This document shows positions 56,592-64,000 of a stretch of 64,000 bases of DNA, piece by piece. The DNA lies in assembly GCF_007829885.1 (NCBI RefSeq), contig NZ_VIWW01000001.1:1922001-1986000 (forward strand). The letters are read 5' to 3'. Origin of the DNA: Streptomyces brevispora (lineage in GTDB: Bacteria > Actinomycetota > Actinomycetes > Streptomycetales > Streptomycetaceae). Both the position numbers and the translations under genes were made by a program. The notes under the pieces were generated by a model. It ran no database searches and was not told the DNA's origin. It saw only the letters and a list, made by a program, of their open reading frames with translations. Each line of letters opens with the position of its first letter. Position 1 is the first letter of the stretch.

Positions 56592-58361
56592 TCAGCCGGC
56601 CACGAAGGTGTGGGCCGCCTTGTCGTGCCAGCACTGGCGCCACGGCCGGTCGATCAGGCACCACAGCACGTTGACCACCCCGATCGCCAGGACGCCCAGC
56701 ACGCCGTAGACCAGCCAGCGGCGCAGCGCGGCGCCGAAGGTGGGCGCCACACCGGACTCGATGTCCCGTACGTCGATTCCGCAGAGTTTCTTGCCGAGCG
56801 TGCGGCCCCACTTCGCGGTCGGCAGCGCCTCCAGGAGGACACCCAGCACCAGGAACGCGCCGAGGACCGCACCGGCCAGGCCGGCCGTGGTGGAGTCCAG
56901 CAGCCAGACGGTGACGGTCTCGCCGGACAGCTTGGCCGCGTCGATCTTCTCGTTGATGTGGTCCGTGGCCTGTGTCGCGAGGGGGAGGGCGATGACGCCG
57001 ACGAGCGCGGACAGCACCACGGAGTCGATGAGCCGGGCGGCGAACCGCTTGCCGAGCGCGGCCGGACGGGCGGCCGCCCGGGCCGCCGCGAGCTGTTGGA
57101 AGTGGTCGTTGACCGGGGGCTTCCAGGGCACGACGGGCTGGTCGGGCTGGGGCGCCTGGGGTGCCTGGGGTGCCTGGGACTGCTGCGGGAACGCGGGCCG
57201 TTGCTGCTGCGCGGGCGCCTGTGGCAGGGCGGCCTGTTCCGGCCGGGCCTGCTGCTGCGGTGCCTGCTGGGCCCAGGAGCCACCGCCGCCGGGGCCGGGC
57301 GCGAGCGGGCCGTTGAGCCGGGCCGATGCCTGGGCGGCCGGGTCCTGCCACGTGGGGCCCGAGGGGGGCGCGGAGGCCCGGGGGGAGGCCGGGGTGGCGG
57401 GAGCGGGAACGGGGGCCTGCGCGGCGGGCGGCGCGGCCGAAGCGGGGGCCTGCGCGGCGGCGGGGCCGAGCGCGCGGATCGACATCGTCCCCTCGGCGGG
57501 CGGCTGTTCCGCGTTGCTCGGGGCCGACGGCGTGCGGCCGGAACCCGCGGCGCGGAGGGCGACCGTGCCGCCGCCGGGCGGACGCCCCGCGTCACGGTTG
57601 CCGCCACCGGGGCCGCCCGAGCTGCCGGGGCCGCCGGAGCGGTCGGGGCGGGTGGCCCGGATGGAGACGGTGTTCTCGGCTGCGACGCCGCCGCCACCGT
57701 CCCGCATGCCCGGCAGCGCACCGCCGGTGGGTTCCGGCCGCACGGGCCGTCGCGGGTCGACGGGGGTCAGGTCGGCGCCGGGACGCACGGCCGGAGAACG
57801 GTCGCCGGAGGAACGTACGGCCGGCGAACGGTCGCCGGAGGAACGTACGGCCGGGGAACGGTCGGCAGACGCACCGGCCACAGGGGTACCAGCTGCGGAC
57901 GCACCGGCCGCAGACGTACCGGCCACAGGCGAACCGGCTGCCGGCGAACTGCCCGCGGGCGTCCGAGGATCGGGGCCCGGCTCCGGCTGTTCGCCCTGGT
58001 GTGCGGGCTGTCCGCCGCCACCCCAGGAGACCCGGCGGTCGCGCTCGCCGCCGAAGCCGTTCTGCCGGGAGGCGTCGGCCTGCCAGGCGGTCGACGGTTC
58101 GGGCCGGTTCTCGTCGTACGGCTCCTGGTCGAAGAAGACCGGGCCCGTTTCGTCCATCGGCGCGGGGCCGGGCGGTGGTGGCCCGGCCTCCTCCGCGGCG
58201 GGTGCCGAGGGCATCGCCTCGCCCCTCTGCGGGGCGGGCCTGCTCGTGCCGGGAACCCACGAACCACCGTTCCAGTACCGGACATAGCCGGGAATGGAAG
58301 GGTCGGGGTAGAACCCCTCGCGGGGGCTTTCGTCACCGGGTGCCGGGGTTGGGGCGCTCAT
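56592..58361 (-). CDS. DUF2510-RDD membrane protein
   Basis: 589 aa from ATG 58361. Residues about 15-40 are a DUF2510 WW-like motif (FYPDPSIPGYVRYWNGGSW). A long Ser/Ala/Gly/Asp/Pro linker with SPAVRSSGDR-type repeats follows, then the C-terminal RDD domain (KRFAARLIDSVVLSALVGVIALP, KWGRTLGKKLCGIDVRDIESG, LRRWLVYGVLGVLAIGVVNVLWC). Paralogue of the upstream RDD gene. Role unknown. Confidence 0.87.
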   Translation of the reverse strand: MSAPTPAPGDESPREGFYPDPSIPGYVRYWNGGSWVPGTSRPAPQRGEAMPSAPAAEEAGPPPPGPAPMDETGPVFFDQEPYDENRPEPSTAWQADASRQNGFGGERDRRVSWGGGGQPAHQGEQPEPGPDPRTPAGSSPAAGSPVAGTSAAGASAAGTPVAGASADRSPAVRSSGDRSPAVRSSGDRSPAVRPGADLTPVDPRRPVRPEPTGGALPGMRDGGGGVAAENTVSIRATRPDRSGGPGSSGGPGGGNRDAGRPPGGGTVALRAAGSGRTPSAPSNAEQPPAEGTMSIRALGPAAAQAPASAAPPAAQAPVPAPATPASPRASAPPSGPTWQDPAAQASARLNGPLAPGPGGGGSWAQQAPQQQARPEQAALPQAPAQQQRPAFPQQSQAPQAPQAPQPDQPVVPWKPPVNDHFQQLAAARAAARPAALGKRFAARLIDSVVLSALVGVIALPLATQATDHINEKIDAAKLSGETVTVWLLDSTTAGLAGAVLGAFLVLGVLLEALPTAKWGRTLGKKLCGIDVRDIESGVAPTFGAALRRWLVYGVLGVLAIGVVNVLWCLIDRPWRQCWHDKAAHTFVAG

Positions 58362-58639
58362 CACCGTGGTCCCGTATCTCTTCGAGGCCTAAGACCGACC
58401 GGCCGTTGGGGAACGGCGTCGCTGGGCTGGGCACGCGCCCGCCACATTCCGGTCGGTCTAAATACAAGGGTCCACATCTATCAGACACCCGCGCACCCCC
58501 GGGCCGGTCCAGGGGTTTGGGCCACTTTTCGGTCACCCGAACTTTTTTCCCGAAGTCGCGTAATGGATGGCGGGGAGGGCGCTCTCTCCCTGTGAAGGCC
58601 GGTCGTGGAACCGGCCCACAGGTCTCGAAAGGACGCCTC

Positions 58640-59116
58640 ATGCACTCCGTCGTGGAACGCGAACTGGAACTCAAGCTGGTCCTGTCGCCCGAGCGCAGCA
58701 TCCCCGTGCCCGCCCGGCTGACGTATCGCACCCAGGACCCGTACGCCGTGCACATCACCTTCCACATCGGCTCGGACGCGCCCGTGCACTGGACGTTCGC
58801 CCGCGATCTGCTGGTGGAGGGCGTGTTCCGGCCGTGCGGGCACGGGGACGTACGGATCTGGCCCACCAGGATCAACGAGTGCAACATCATTTGTGTGGCG
58901 CTGACCTCGCCCGACGGCAACGCCCTGCTGGAGGTGCCGTCCGCCGCGGTGTCCGCGTGGGTGGAGCGGACGCTGCGGGTGGTCCCGCCGGGCACGGAGA
59001 CCGAGCGGCTCGGCATGGACGAGGGCATCGCCGAACTGCTGGCGCCGCTGCCGGCCGACGACCTGTGGATGAGCGACCCCTGGCCGTCGGACGAGGCGCA
59101 GGACGGGGAGCAGTGA
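58640..59116 (+). CDS. ssgG: SsgA-like sporulation protein (SsgG by position)
   Basis: 158 aa from ATG 58640. SALP family signature: VVERELELKLVLSPERSIPVPARLTYRTQDPYAVHITFHIGSDAPVHWTFARDLLVEGVFRPCGHGDVRIWPTR. These proteins control septum and cell-wall placement in sporulating Streptomyces; SsgG positions division septa. The symbol is given from remembered synteny (downstream of the pnc region) as well as sequence; another SALP is possible. Confidence 0.85.
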   Translation: MHSVVERELELKLVLSPERSIPVPARLTYRTQDPYAVHITFHIGSDAPVHWTFARDLLVEGVFRPCGHGDVRIWPTRINECNIICVALTSPDGNALLEVPSAAVSAWVERTLRVVPPGTETERLGMDEGIAELLAPLPADDLWMSDPWPSDEAQDGEQ

Positions 59117-59241
59117 CGAGGTGTCCGCGCAGGCCGCCCGTGCGGCGGTGGCGGAAGGCTGAGCGGGCCCGGTGCGGCGGGAGACCGCGGTCGCCGCACC
59201 GGCAGGCGCGCCCGCCACCGCACCGTGCGCCCTGTCCCGCG

Positions 59242-60609
59242 TCAGAACACCTTGCCCGGGTTGAGCAGCCCCAGCGGGTCGAAGGCCTGCTTGATCCCCC
59301 GGTGCAGTTCCACGCTCACCTCGCCGAGTTCCCGGGCGAGCCACTCCTTCTTGAGGACGCCCACGCCGTGTTCGCCGGTGATCGTGCCGCCGAGTTCGAG
59401 GCCGAGCGCCATGATCTCGTCGAAGGACTCGCGGGCCCGTCGGGACTCGTCGGCGTCGGTGTGGTCGAAGCAGACGACGGGGTGGGTGTTGCCGTCGCCC
59501 GCGTGGGCGCAGACGCCGATGGTGAGGTCGTACTTCTCGGCGATGGCCGCGGTGCCCTCCAGCATGGCGCCGAGCTTGGAGCGCGGTACGCACACGTCGT
59601 CGATCATCGTGGCGGACTTGACGGTCTCCAGGGCGGTGAGCGACATCCGCCGGGCCTGGAGCAGCATCTCGGACTCGGCCGCGTCGTCCGCCGGGACGAC
59701 CTCGGTGGCGCCCGCGGCCGTGCACAGTTCCGCGACGGCGGCCAGGTCCGCTGTGGGGTCCGGGGTGTCGAAGGCGGCGAGCAGGAGGGCTTCGGTGGAG
59801 TCGGGGAGGCCCATGTTCGCCATCTTGTTGACGGCACGGACCGTCGTACGGTCCATCAGTTCGAGGAGTGACGGAGTGTGGCCCCGCTCCATGATCCGGC
59901 AGATCGCGTCGCAGGCGGCTGCCGCGCTGGGGAACTCGGCGGCCAGGACGAGCTGCTGGGGCGGCTTCGGCTTGAGCGCGAGCACGGCCTTGACGACGAT
60001 GCCGAGGCTGCCCTCGGAGCCGACGACGAGCCGGGTGAGGTCGTATCCGGCGACGCCCTTCGCGGTGCGGCGGCCGGTGGAGAGGAGGCGTCCGTCCGCG
60101 AGGACGATGTCGAGGCCGAGGACGTATTCGGCGGTGACCCCGTACTTGACGCAGCACAGGCCGCCGGAGGCGGTTCCGATGTTGCCGCCGATGGTGCACA
60201 TCTCCCAGCTGGAGGGGTCCGGCGGGTAGTACAGCCCGTGCTCGTTGACCGCGCGGGACAGCACCGCGTTGATGACGCCCGGTTCCACCACGGCGATCCG
60301 GTCGACGGGGCTGATCTCCAGGATCCGGTCCATCCTGATCAGGGAGAGCACGATGCAGCCGTCGGAGGCGTTGGCGGCGCCCGACAGGCCCGTGCGGGCG
60401 CCCTGTGGGACGACCGGGACGCGCAGGGTCGTGGCGGTGCGCATGATGTGCTGGACCTGCTCGACGGTGCGTGGGAGTGCGACGACGGCCGGTGCGCCCG
60501 CTTCGCAGAAGCTCGCCATGTCGTTGGCGTAGGAGGCGGTGATGCCCGGATCGGTGATCAGGGCCTCGGCCGGGAGACCGGCACGCAGTAGTTCGAGAAG
60601 ATCGTCCAT
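59242..60609 (-). CDS. FAD-linked oxidase, glycolate-oxidase (GlcD) type
   Basis: 455 aa from ATG 60609. FAD-binding PCMH domain with VVPQGARTGLSG, PGVINAVLSRAV and the GGNIGTASGG flavin loop, then the FAD-oxidase C domain ending in a conserved YDLTIGVCAHAGDGNTHPV and GTITGEHGVGVLKK. GlcD-like; oxidises a 2-hydroxy acid (glycolate or D-lactate class). Divergent from the TPR gene. Confidence 0.87.
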   Translation of the reverse strand: MDDLLELLRAGLPAEALITDPGITASYANDMASFCEAGAPAVVALPRTVEQVQHIMRTATTLRVPVVPQGARTGLSGAANASDGCIVLSLIRMDRILEISPVDRIAVVEPGVINAVLSRAVNEHGLYYPPDPSSWEMCTIGGNIGTASGGLCCVKYGVTAEYVLGLDIVLADGRLLSTGRRTAKGVAGYDLTRLVVGSEGSLGIVVKAVLALKPKPPQQLVLAAEFPSAAAACDAICRIMERGHTPSLLELMDRTTVRAVNKMANMGLPDSTEALLLAAFDTPDPTADLAAVAELCTAAGATEVVPADDAAESEMLLQARRMSLTALETVKSATMIDDVCVPRSKLGAMLEGTAAIAEKYDLTIGVCAHAGDGNTHPVVCFDHTDADESRRARESFDEIMALGLELGGTITGEHGVGVLKKEWLARELGEVSVELHRGIKQAFDPLGLLNPGKVF

Positions 60610-60706
60610 GATCCAAGACTGGCACTCGGGCCCATTGGTGTGAACCCGTATGCGGCAGCCTTCCCAAGGCGCGGTGCGATCTTCATACTGACGCAGAGTG
60701 ATCGGC

Positions 60707-62431
60707 ATGGACGTCACTACGCAGCAGCCCCCGGCGGCCCCCGGGCCGGACCACTCCCCCGGCACGGCCTACGCCCCGCCCTGTGAATCGCCTCCGTCCC
60801 TGCCGCCGGACCCCGCGTATCCGGCGGAGCCGCCGCCCGTCTCGCTGCGCACGACGCTGCGCAGGGCCGCGTTCGGCGCGGTGGCGGGTGCGGTGCTGGT
60901 GACGGGTGCGGTGGTCTCCGTGCCCGACGAGGGCAAGGACGCGGCGCCGCCCGTGCCCGGTCCGGTGTCGCGGGCGATGACCGCGACGGCGGCCGGCTCC
61001 CCCGCCTCGCTCTCCGACCTGACGGCGCTCATCGGGGACCGGCAGGCGTGGGTGGGCACGCATCCGTCGGACGCGCGGTCGTGGGCGGTGCTGGGGTCGG
61101 CGTACGTGGAGTGGGGGCGGTGGGCCGTGGACCCGGCGTACTACACCCGGGCCGAGCAGGCGCTGAAGCGGTCGCTGAACGTGCAGCCGGGCGAGCGGGG
61201 GAACGCGGCGGCCTGGGTGGGGCTCGCGTCGCTCGCCAACGCCCGGCACGACTTCGTCACGGCGAAGAAGTGGGGCGAGGCGGTACGGGCCCGGCTGCCG
61301 CAGCAGTGGACGGTGTACCCGGAACTGATCGACGCGTACCGCGGCCTGGGCGACCTCAAGTCGGAGACCACGGCGGCGGCGAAGTACGCGGCGCTGCGGG
61401 CGGGCGTCCCGTCGCTGGGCCGCACGGCGGAGGTGTACCGCGACCGGGGCATGCGCGAGGACGCGCTCGCGACCGCGCAGGACGCGGCGAACCGGGCGAG
61501 GACGCCCGCGGAGAAGACCCTCTGCCTGTCCAGGCTCGGCGAACTGGCCTGGGACCGGGGCGAACCCCAGGAGGCGTTGGCCCAGTACGGGGCCGCGCTG
61601 CGCATCGACCGCGCCCACCACACCTCCCTCGCCGGCCGGGCGCGTGCGCTGGCGGCCCTCGGCCGCACCGACGAGGCCCAGCGGGACTACCGGGCGGCGC
61701 TGGCCAGGTCACCCCGCCCCGAATACATGCTGGAACTGGGCGAGTTGTACGAGTCGCTCGACCTGGACGACAAGGCCGCCGACCAGTACGCGCAGCTGCG
61801 CAGGGCGCTGACCCTTGCCGACAGCCAGGGCGTGGACAACGCCCTGCTCCTGGGCCGCTTCGAGGCCTCCCACGGCGATGCTGACGCGGCTGCGGAGCGG
61901 CTGCGGGCGGAGTGGGACCGCGGGCACCACAGTGCGGCGGTGGCCGACGCGCTGGGCTGGGCGCTGCACCGCTCGGGCGACTCGGCCTCGGCTCTGGAGT
62001 ACGCGCGGAAGGCGGTCGACTCGGGCGGCCGGTCCGCGGCGTACGCCTACCACCTGGGCATGATCCAGCGTGCGTTGAACGACTTCGGTACGGCCCACCG
62101 CCATCTGGAGGAGGCGCTGCGCACCAACCCGCAGTTCTCGCCGCTGGACGCCCAGAGGGCGCGGGAGGCCCTGGACGCCTTGGGGCGGCCGTCCATGGAT
62201 GATCCGCGGGACCTGCGGCCGGGACCGCCGCCGGCGCCGCCGCGGGCACCGGAACCGGTGCGGGCCGCCGCGCCGCAGGCACCGAAGCGGTCTCAGGAAC
62301 CGGAACCGTCGCGGGCCGCCCCGTCGCAGGCGCCGGTTCCGCCCCTCTCGCCCGCGATGCCGGGCGCGGCGGGCCCGCAGCCGGCGTCCGCGGCCAAGCC
62401 GTCCGCGGCGGGGCCGTCGTCGGACCACTGA
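60707..62431 (+). CDS. TPR-repeat protein with membrane anchor
   Basis: 574 aa from ATG 60707. Pro-rich cytoplasmic N-terminus, one membrane helix (FGAVAGAVLVTGAVVSV), then about nine tetratricopeptide repeats (AEQALKRSLNVQPGERG, LGRTDEAQRDYRAALARSPRP, SAAYAYHLGMIQRALNDFGTAHRHLEEALRTNPQFSP and others) and a Pro/Ala tail. A scaffold, partner unknown. Divergent from the GlcD gene. Confidence 0.82.
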   Translation: MDVTTQQPPAAPGPDHSPGTAYAPPCESPPSLPPDPAYPAEPPPVSLRTTLRRAAFGAVAGAVLVTGAVVSVPDEGKDAAPPVPGPVSRAMTATAAGSPASLSDLTALIGDRQAWVGTHPSDARSWAVLGSAYVEWGRWAVDPAYYTRAEQALKRSLNVQPGERGNAAAWVGLASLANARHDFVTAKKWGEAVRARLPQQWTVYPELIDAYRGLGDLKSETTAAAKYAALRAGVPSLGRTAEVYRDRGMREDALATAQDAANRARTPAEKTLCLSRLGELAWDRGEPQEALAQYGAALRIDRAHHTSLAGRARALAALGRTDEAQRDYRAALARSPRPEYMLELGELYESLDLDDKAADQYAQLRRALTLADSQGVDNALLLGRFEASHGDADAAAERLRAEWDRGHHSAAVADALGWALHRSGDSASALEYARKAVDSGGRSAAYAYHLGMIQRALNDFGTAHRHLEEALRTNPQFSPLDAQRAREALDALGRPSMDDPRDLRPGPPPAPPRAPEPVRAAAPQAPKRSQEPEPSRAAPSQAPVPPLSPAMPGAAGPQPASAAKPSAAGPSSDH

Positions 62432-62526
62432 CGGCCGGGGAAACCGCCCGGCCGAGGGCGGCACGGACGGCCGGGGGCGGCACGGACGGCCCACCCCTCG
62501 CGCCCGTCCGTCGGGGCCCCGGCCGC

Positions 62527-63798
62527 TCAGCCCCGGGCGCGGCGACGGCGCAGCGCGGCGAAGCCCAGCGCGCCCGCTCCGGCCGCGACGAGGGCCGCCG
62601 CGGCAACGGCGATCGCCGAGACGCCGCTGCTCCCGGTCGAGGCCAGCTGCGTGTCCGTCCCCGTGTGCGTCCGGGTGTCGGCCGGAGCCGTGGTCGTCGT
62701 CGACGGTGTGGCCGACGCGGTCGGGGTGTGCGTGCCGGTGCCGGCCGGAGCCGAGGCCGTCGCCGAGGGCTTGGCCGAGGGCTTGGCCGAGGGCTTGGCC
62801 GAGGGCTTGGCCGACGCGGTCGGGGTGGGCCTGCCGGAGGCGGCTGCCGTCAGCTTGATCGACGCCGATTCGCCGCAGAAGGTGCTGCCCCTGAACGGGA
62901 TCGATCCCTCGTTGACGATCGCGCAGGGTGCCACGTCGGTCTTCCCGAGCGCGGCGCCCTTGCGGTAGGCCACGCGGACCTTGACGCTCGTGCTGCTGTG
63001 CGCCGCCATGGAGGCGTCCTTGCCGATGACGTCGAAGCCGTACAGGTCCGGCTCGGCGTTGGACGTGATCGGCTTGAGCGTCTTCCAGGCCCCGGAGCGC
63101 AGCACGTGCACGGTGGTGTGGCGGTTGGTGTACAGCACGTCCGTCACGTTCTCGTACGCCGAGGGCGTGGGGTTGGACACCGTGGCCCGGAAGGTCACGC
63201 CGGGCCCGCCCACGACGGCGGTGGCGGGCACCCCGGACAGGCTGGTACTGAGCGCGCCGACCTTGACGGTGTCCTCGTCGACGTCGTTGGCCGCGCCCGC
63301 GGCACCGTAGGAGATCATGGTGGTCAGCTTCAGGTGGTCGGTGCCGCCGTTGCTGTCGCCGTTGTGGGGGGTGCCCATGGGCAGGCCGATGCGCAGTTGC
63401 ACGGTCCGCGACTGGCCGGCGGCCAGCGGGAAGGTCTCGGGCAGTTCGCCGAAGAACTTCAGGTCGGACATTTTCAGCGGCACCGTCTTCCACGCCGTCC
63501 CGCTGAGCCGGTACTGGAGGCTGAGGGCGTTCGGCGGCAGGCCGCCGCCCCCGTCGATGTGGTAGATGAGCCGCGTCGAAGAGGTGTCGTTCTTCCCCAC
63601 GTTGGACGCCGTGGTGGTGAAGCCGACCGGCTGGCCGGCCAGCCCGATCTCCGCCGGCGCCGCGGTGGAGACGGCCAGCGCCGGCAGACCCGAGTCGGCC
63701 GTGGCCGCCGGCGCCAGGGCTACTCCGGTGGCTGCCAGTAACAGGCCGGCCCCCGCGACGGAGACGGACGAACGCAGTGTGCGTGCGGTGGTGTTCAA
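62527..63798 (-). CDS. Sortase-anchored LAXTG surface protein
   Basis: 423 aa from a TTG at 63798 (GGGGGAA 4 nt upstream; nothing better upstream). Signal peptide RTLRSSVSVAGAGLLLAATGVALAPAATA, large beta-rich extracellular part, then a Thr/Ser/Ala/Lys-rich stalk including four tandem AKPS repeats near 62767-62815, and the C-terminal sorting signal LASTG-hydrophobic helix-RRRRARG. LAXTG is the class E sortase site of Streptomyces. Ligand unknown. Confidence 0.85.
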   Translation of the reverse strand: MNTTARTLRSSVSVAGAGLLLAATGVALAPAATADSGLPALAVSTAAPAEIGLAGQPVGFTTTASNVGKNDTSSTRLIYHIDGGGGLPPNALSLQYRLSGTAWKTVPLKMSDLKFFGELPETFPLAAGQSRTVQLRIGLPMGTPHNGDSNGGTDHLKLTTMISYGAAGAANDVDEDTVKVGALSTSLSGVPATAVVGGPGVTFRATVSNPTPSAYENVTDVLYTNRHTTVHVLRSGAWKTLKPITSNAEPDLYGFDVIGKDASMAAHSSTSVKVRVAYRKGAALGKTDVAPCAIVNEGSIPFRGSTFCGESASIKLTAAASGRPTPTASAKPSAKPSAKPSAKPSATASAPAGTGTHTPTASATPSTTTTAPADTRTHTGTDTQLASTGSSGVSAIAVAAAALVAAGAGALGFAALRRRRARG

Positions 63799-64000
63799 CG
63801 GTTCCCCCGAAGTACGTGTGTGGCGCGGCCGGTTGCCGCGCCCGACGGCGGCGGACGAATCCGCTTGCCGTCTCACACAGTTGGACATGCCGACCCGGTC
63901 TCCGGTTGTGACGCCCTTTGTCCCGGTTCTGTCACCGAAGATAGTGGATTCGCACGACTGCAACCGGCCTGTCGTCAACGAGCCGTATGCGCAGGCAGTC
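63799..64000 (-). other. Upstream region of the LAXTG gene
   Basis: Non-coding to the window edge. Presumed promoter of the surface protein; no box recognised. Confidence 0.4.

Overview
The window is chromosomal DNA from a high-GC actinomycete, almost certainly a Streptomyces. Evidence: strong G/C at third codon positions, frequent GTG starts and ATGA stop-start overlaps, an SsgA-like sporulation gene, DasR (dre) and CebR boxes, TTA codons, a cysO-cysM-mec cluster, and a gene order from about 31.6 kb onward (penicillin-binding protein, gdx, groES-like, DUF3618, bcp, proP, tRNA-Leu, rdgB, rph, nagF/nagE1/nagE2, cysM/cysO, clpS, pncB, pncA, ssg gene) that I recall as a conserved block of the Streptomyces chromosome.

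Layout. 1-5.1 kb: accessory genes: a truncated unknown CDS, an unexplained pair of overlapping inverted repeats, a zinc-ribbon protein, a TetR regulator, a secreted GH5 mannanase with a CebR-type operator, and a dihydrofolate-reductase-like protein. 5111-17963: one complete Tn3-family transposon of 12,853 bp, the main find. It has about 46-bp terminal inverted repeats starting GGGG and a perfect 5-bp target duplication (gtgta). A serine resolvase lies at the left end and a tnpA that has lost its catalytic core at the right end. The cargo is an ArsR-type regulator plus MFS exporter, a hypothetical protein, a translationally coupled tyrosine recombinase / XRE / tyrosine recombinase (frameshifted) operon, a second broken Tn3-type tnpA, and an SDR reductase + MFS exporter operon divergent from an ArsR-like regulator. 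18-24.3 kb: a variable stretch with a DNA-binding protein, three lipoproteins, an acetamidase remnant, short tandem repeats, and an MFS-TetR operon with a candidate operator.

24.4-64 kb: mainly core Streptomyces genes. They include a DUF445 membrane protein, an SGNH hydrolase, a DUF1707 protein, an ABC-2 exporter, a bifunctional penicillin-binding protein, the Gdx exporter preceded by a guanidine-III-like riboswitch, stress and nucleotide-hygiene genes (bcp, rdgB, rph), ProP, the N-acetylglucosamine PTS with three dre boxes, the CysO-dependent cysteine pathway with a candidate cysteine-containing leader peptide, ClpS, the NAD-salvage pair pncB/pncA separated by seven perfect 20-bp repeats, an M6 protease, two RDD membrane proteins separated by a 10-bp-period repeat, an SsgA-like protein, a glycolate-oxidase-type flavoprotein, a TPR protein and a sortase-type LAXTG surface protein.

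Regulatory logic visible in the sequence: sugar control (CebR on mannanase, DasR on the nag genes), RNA control (guanidine aptamer on gdx; leader peptide on cysO-cysM), and repressor/exporter pairs in and next to the transposon. All functions are inferred from sequence alone; no database search was run.
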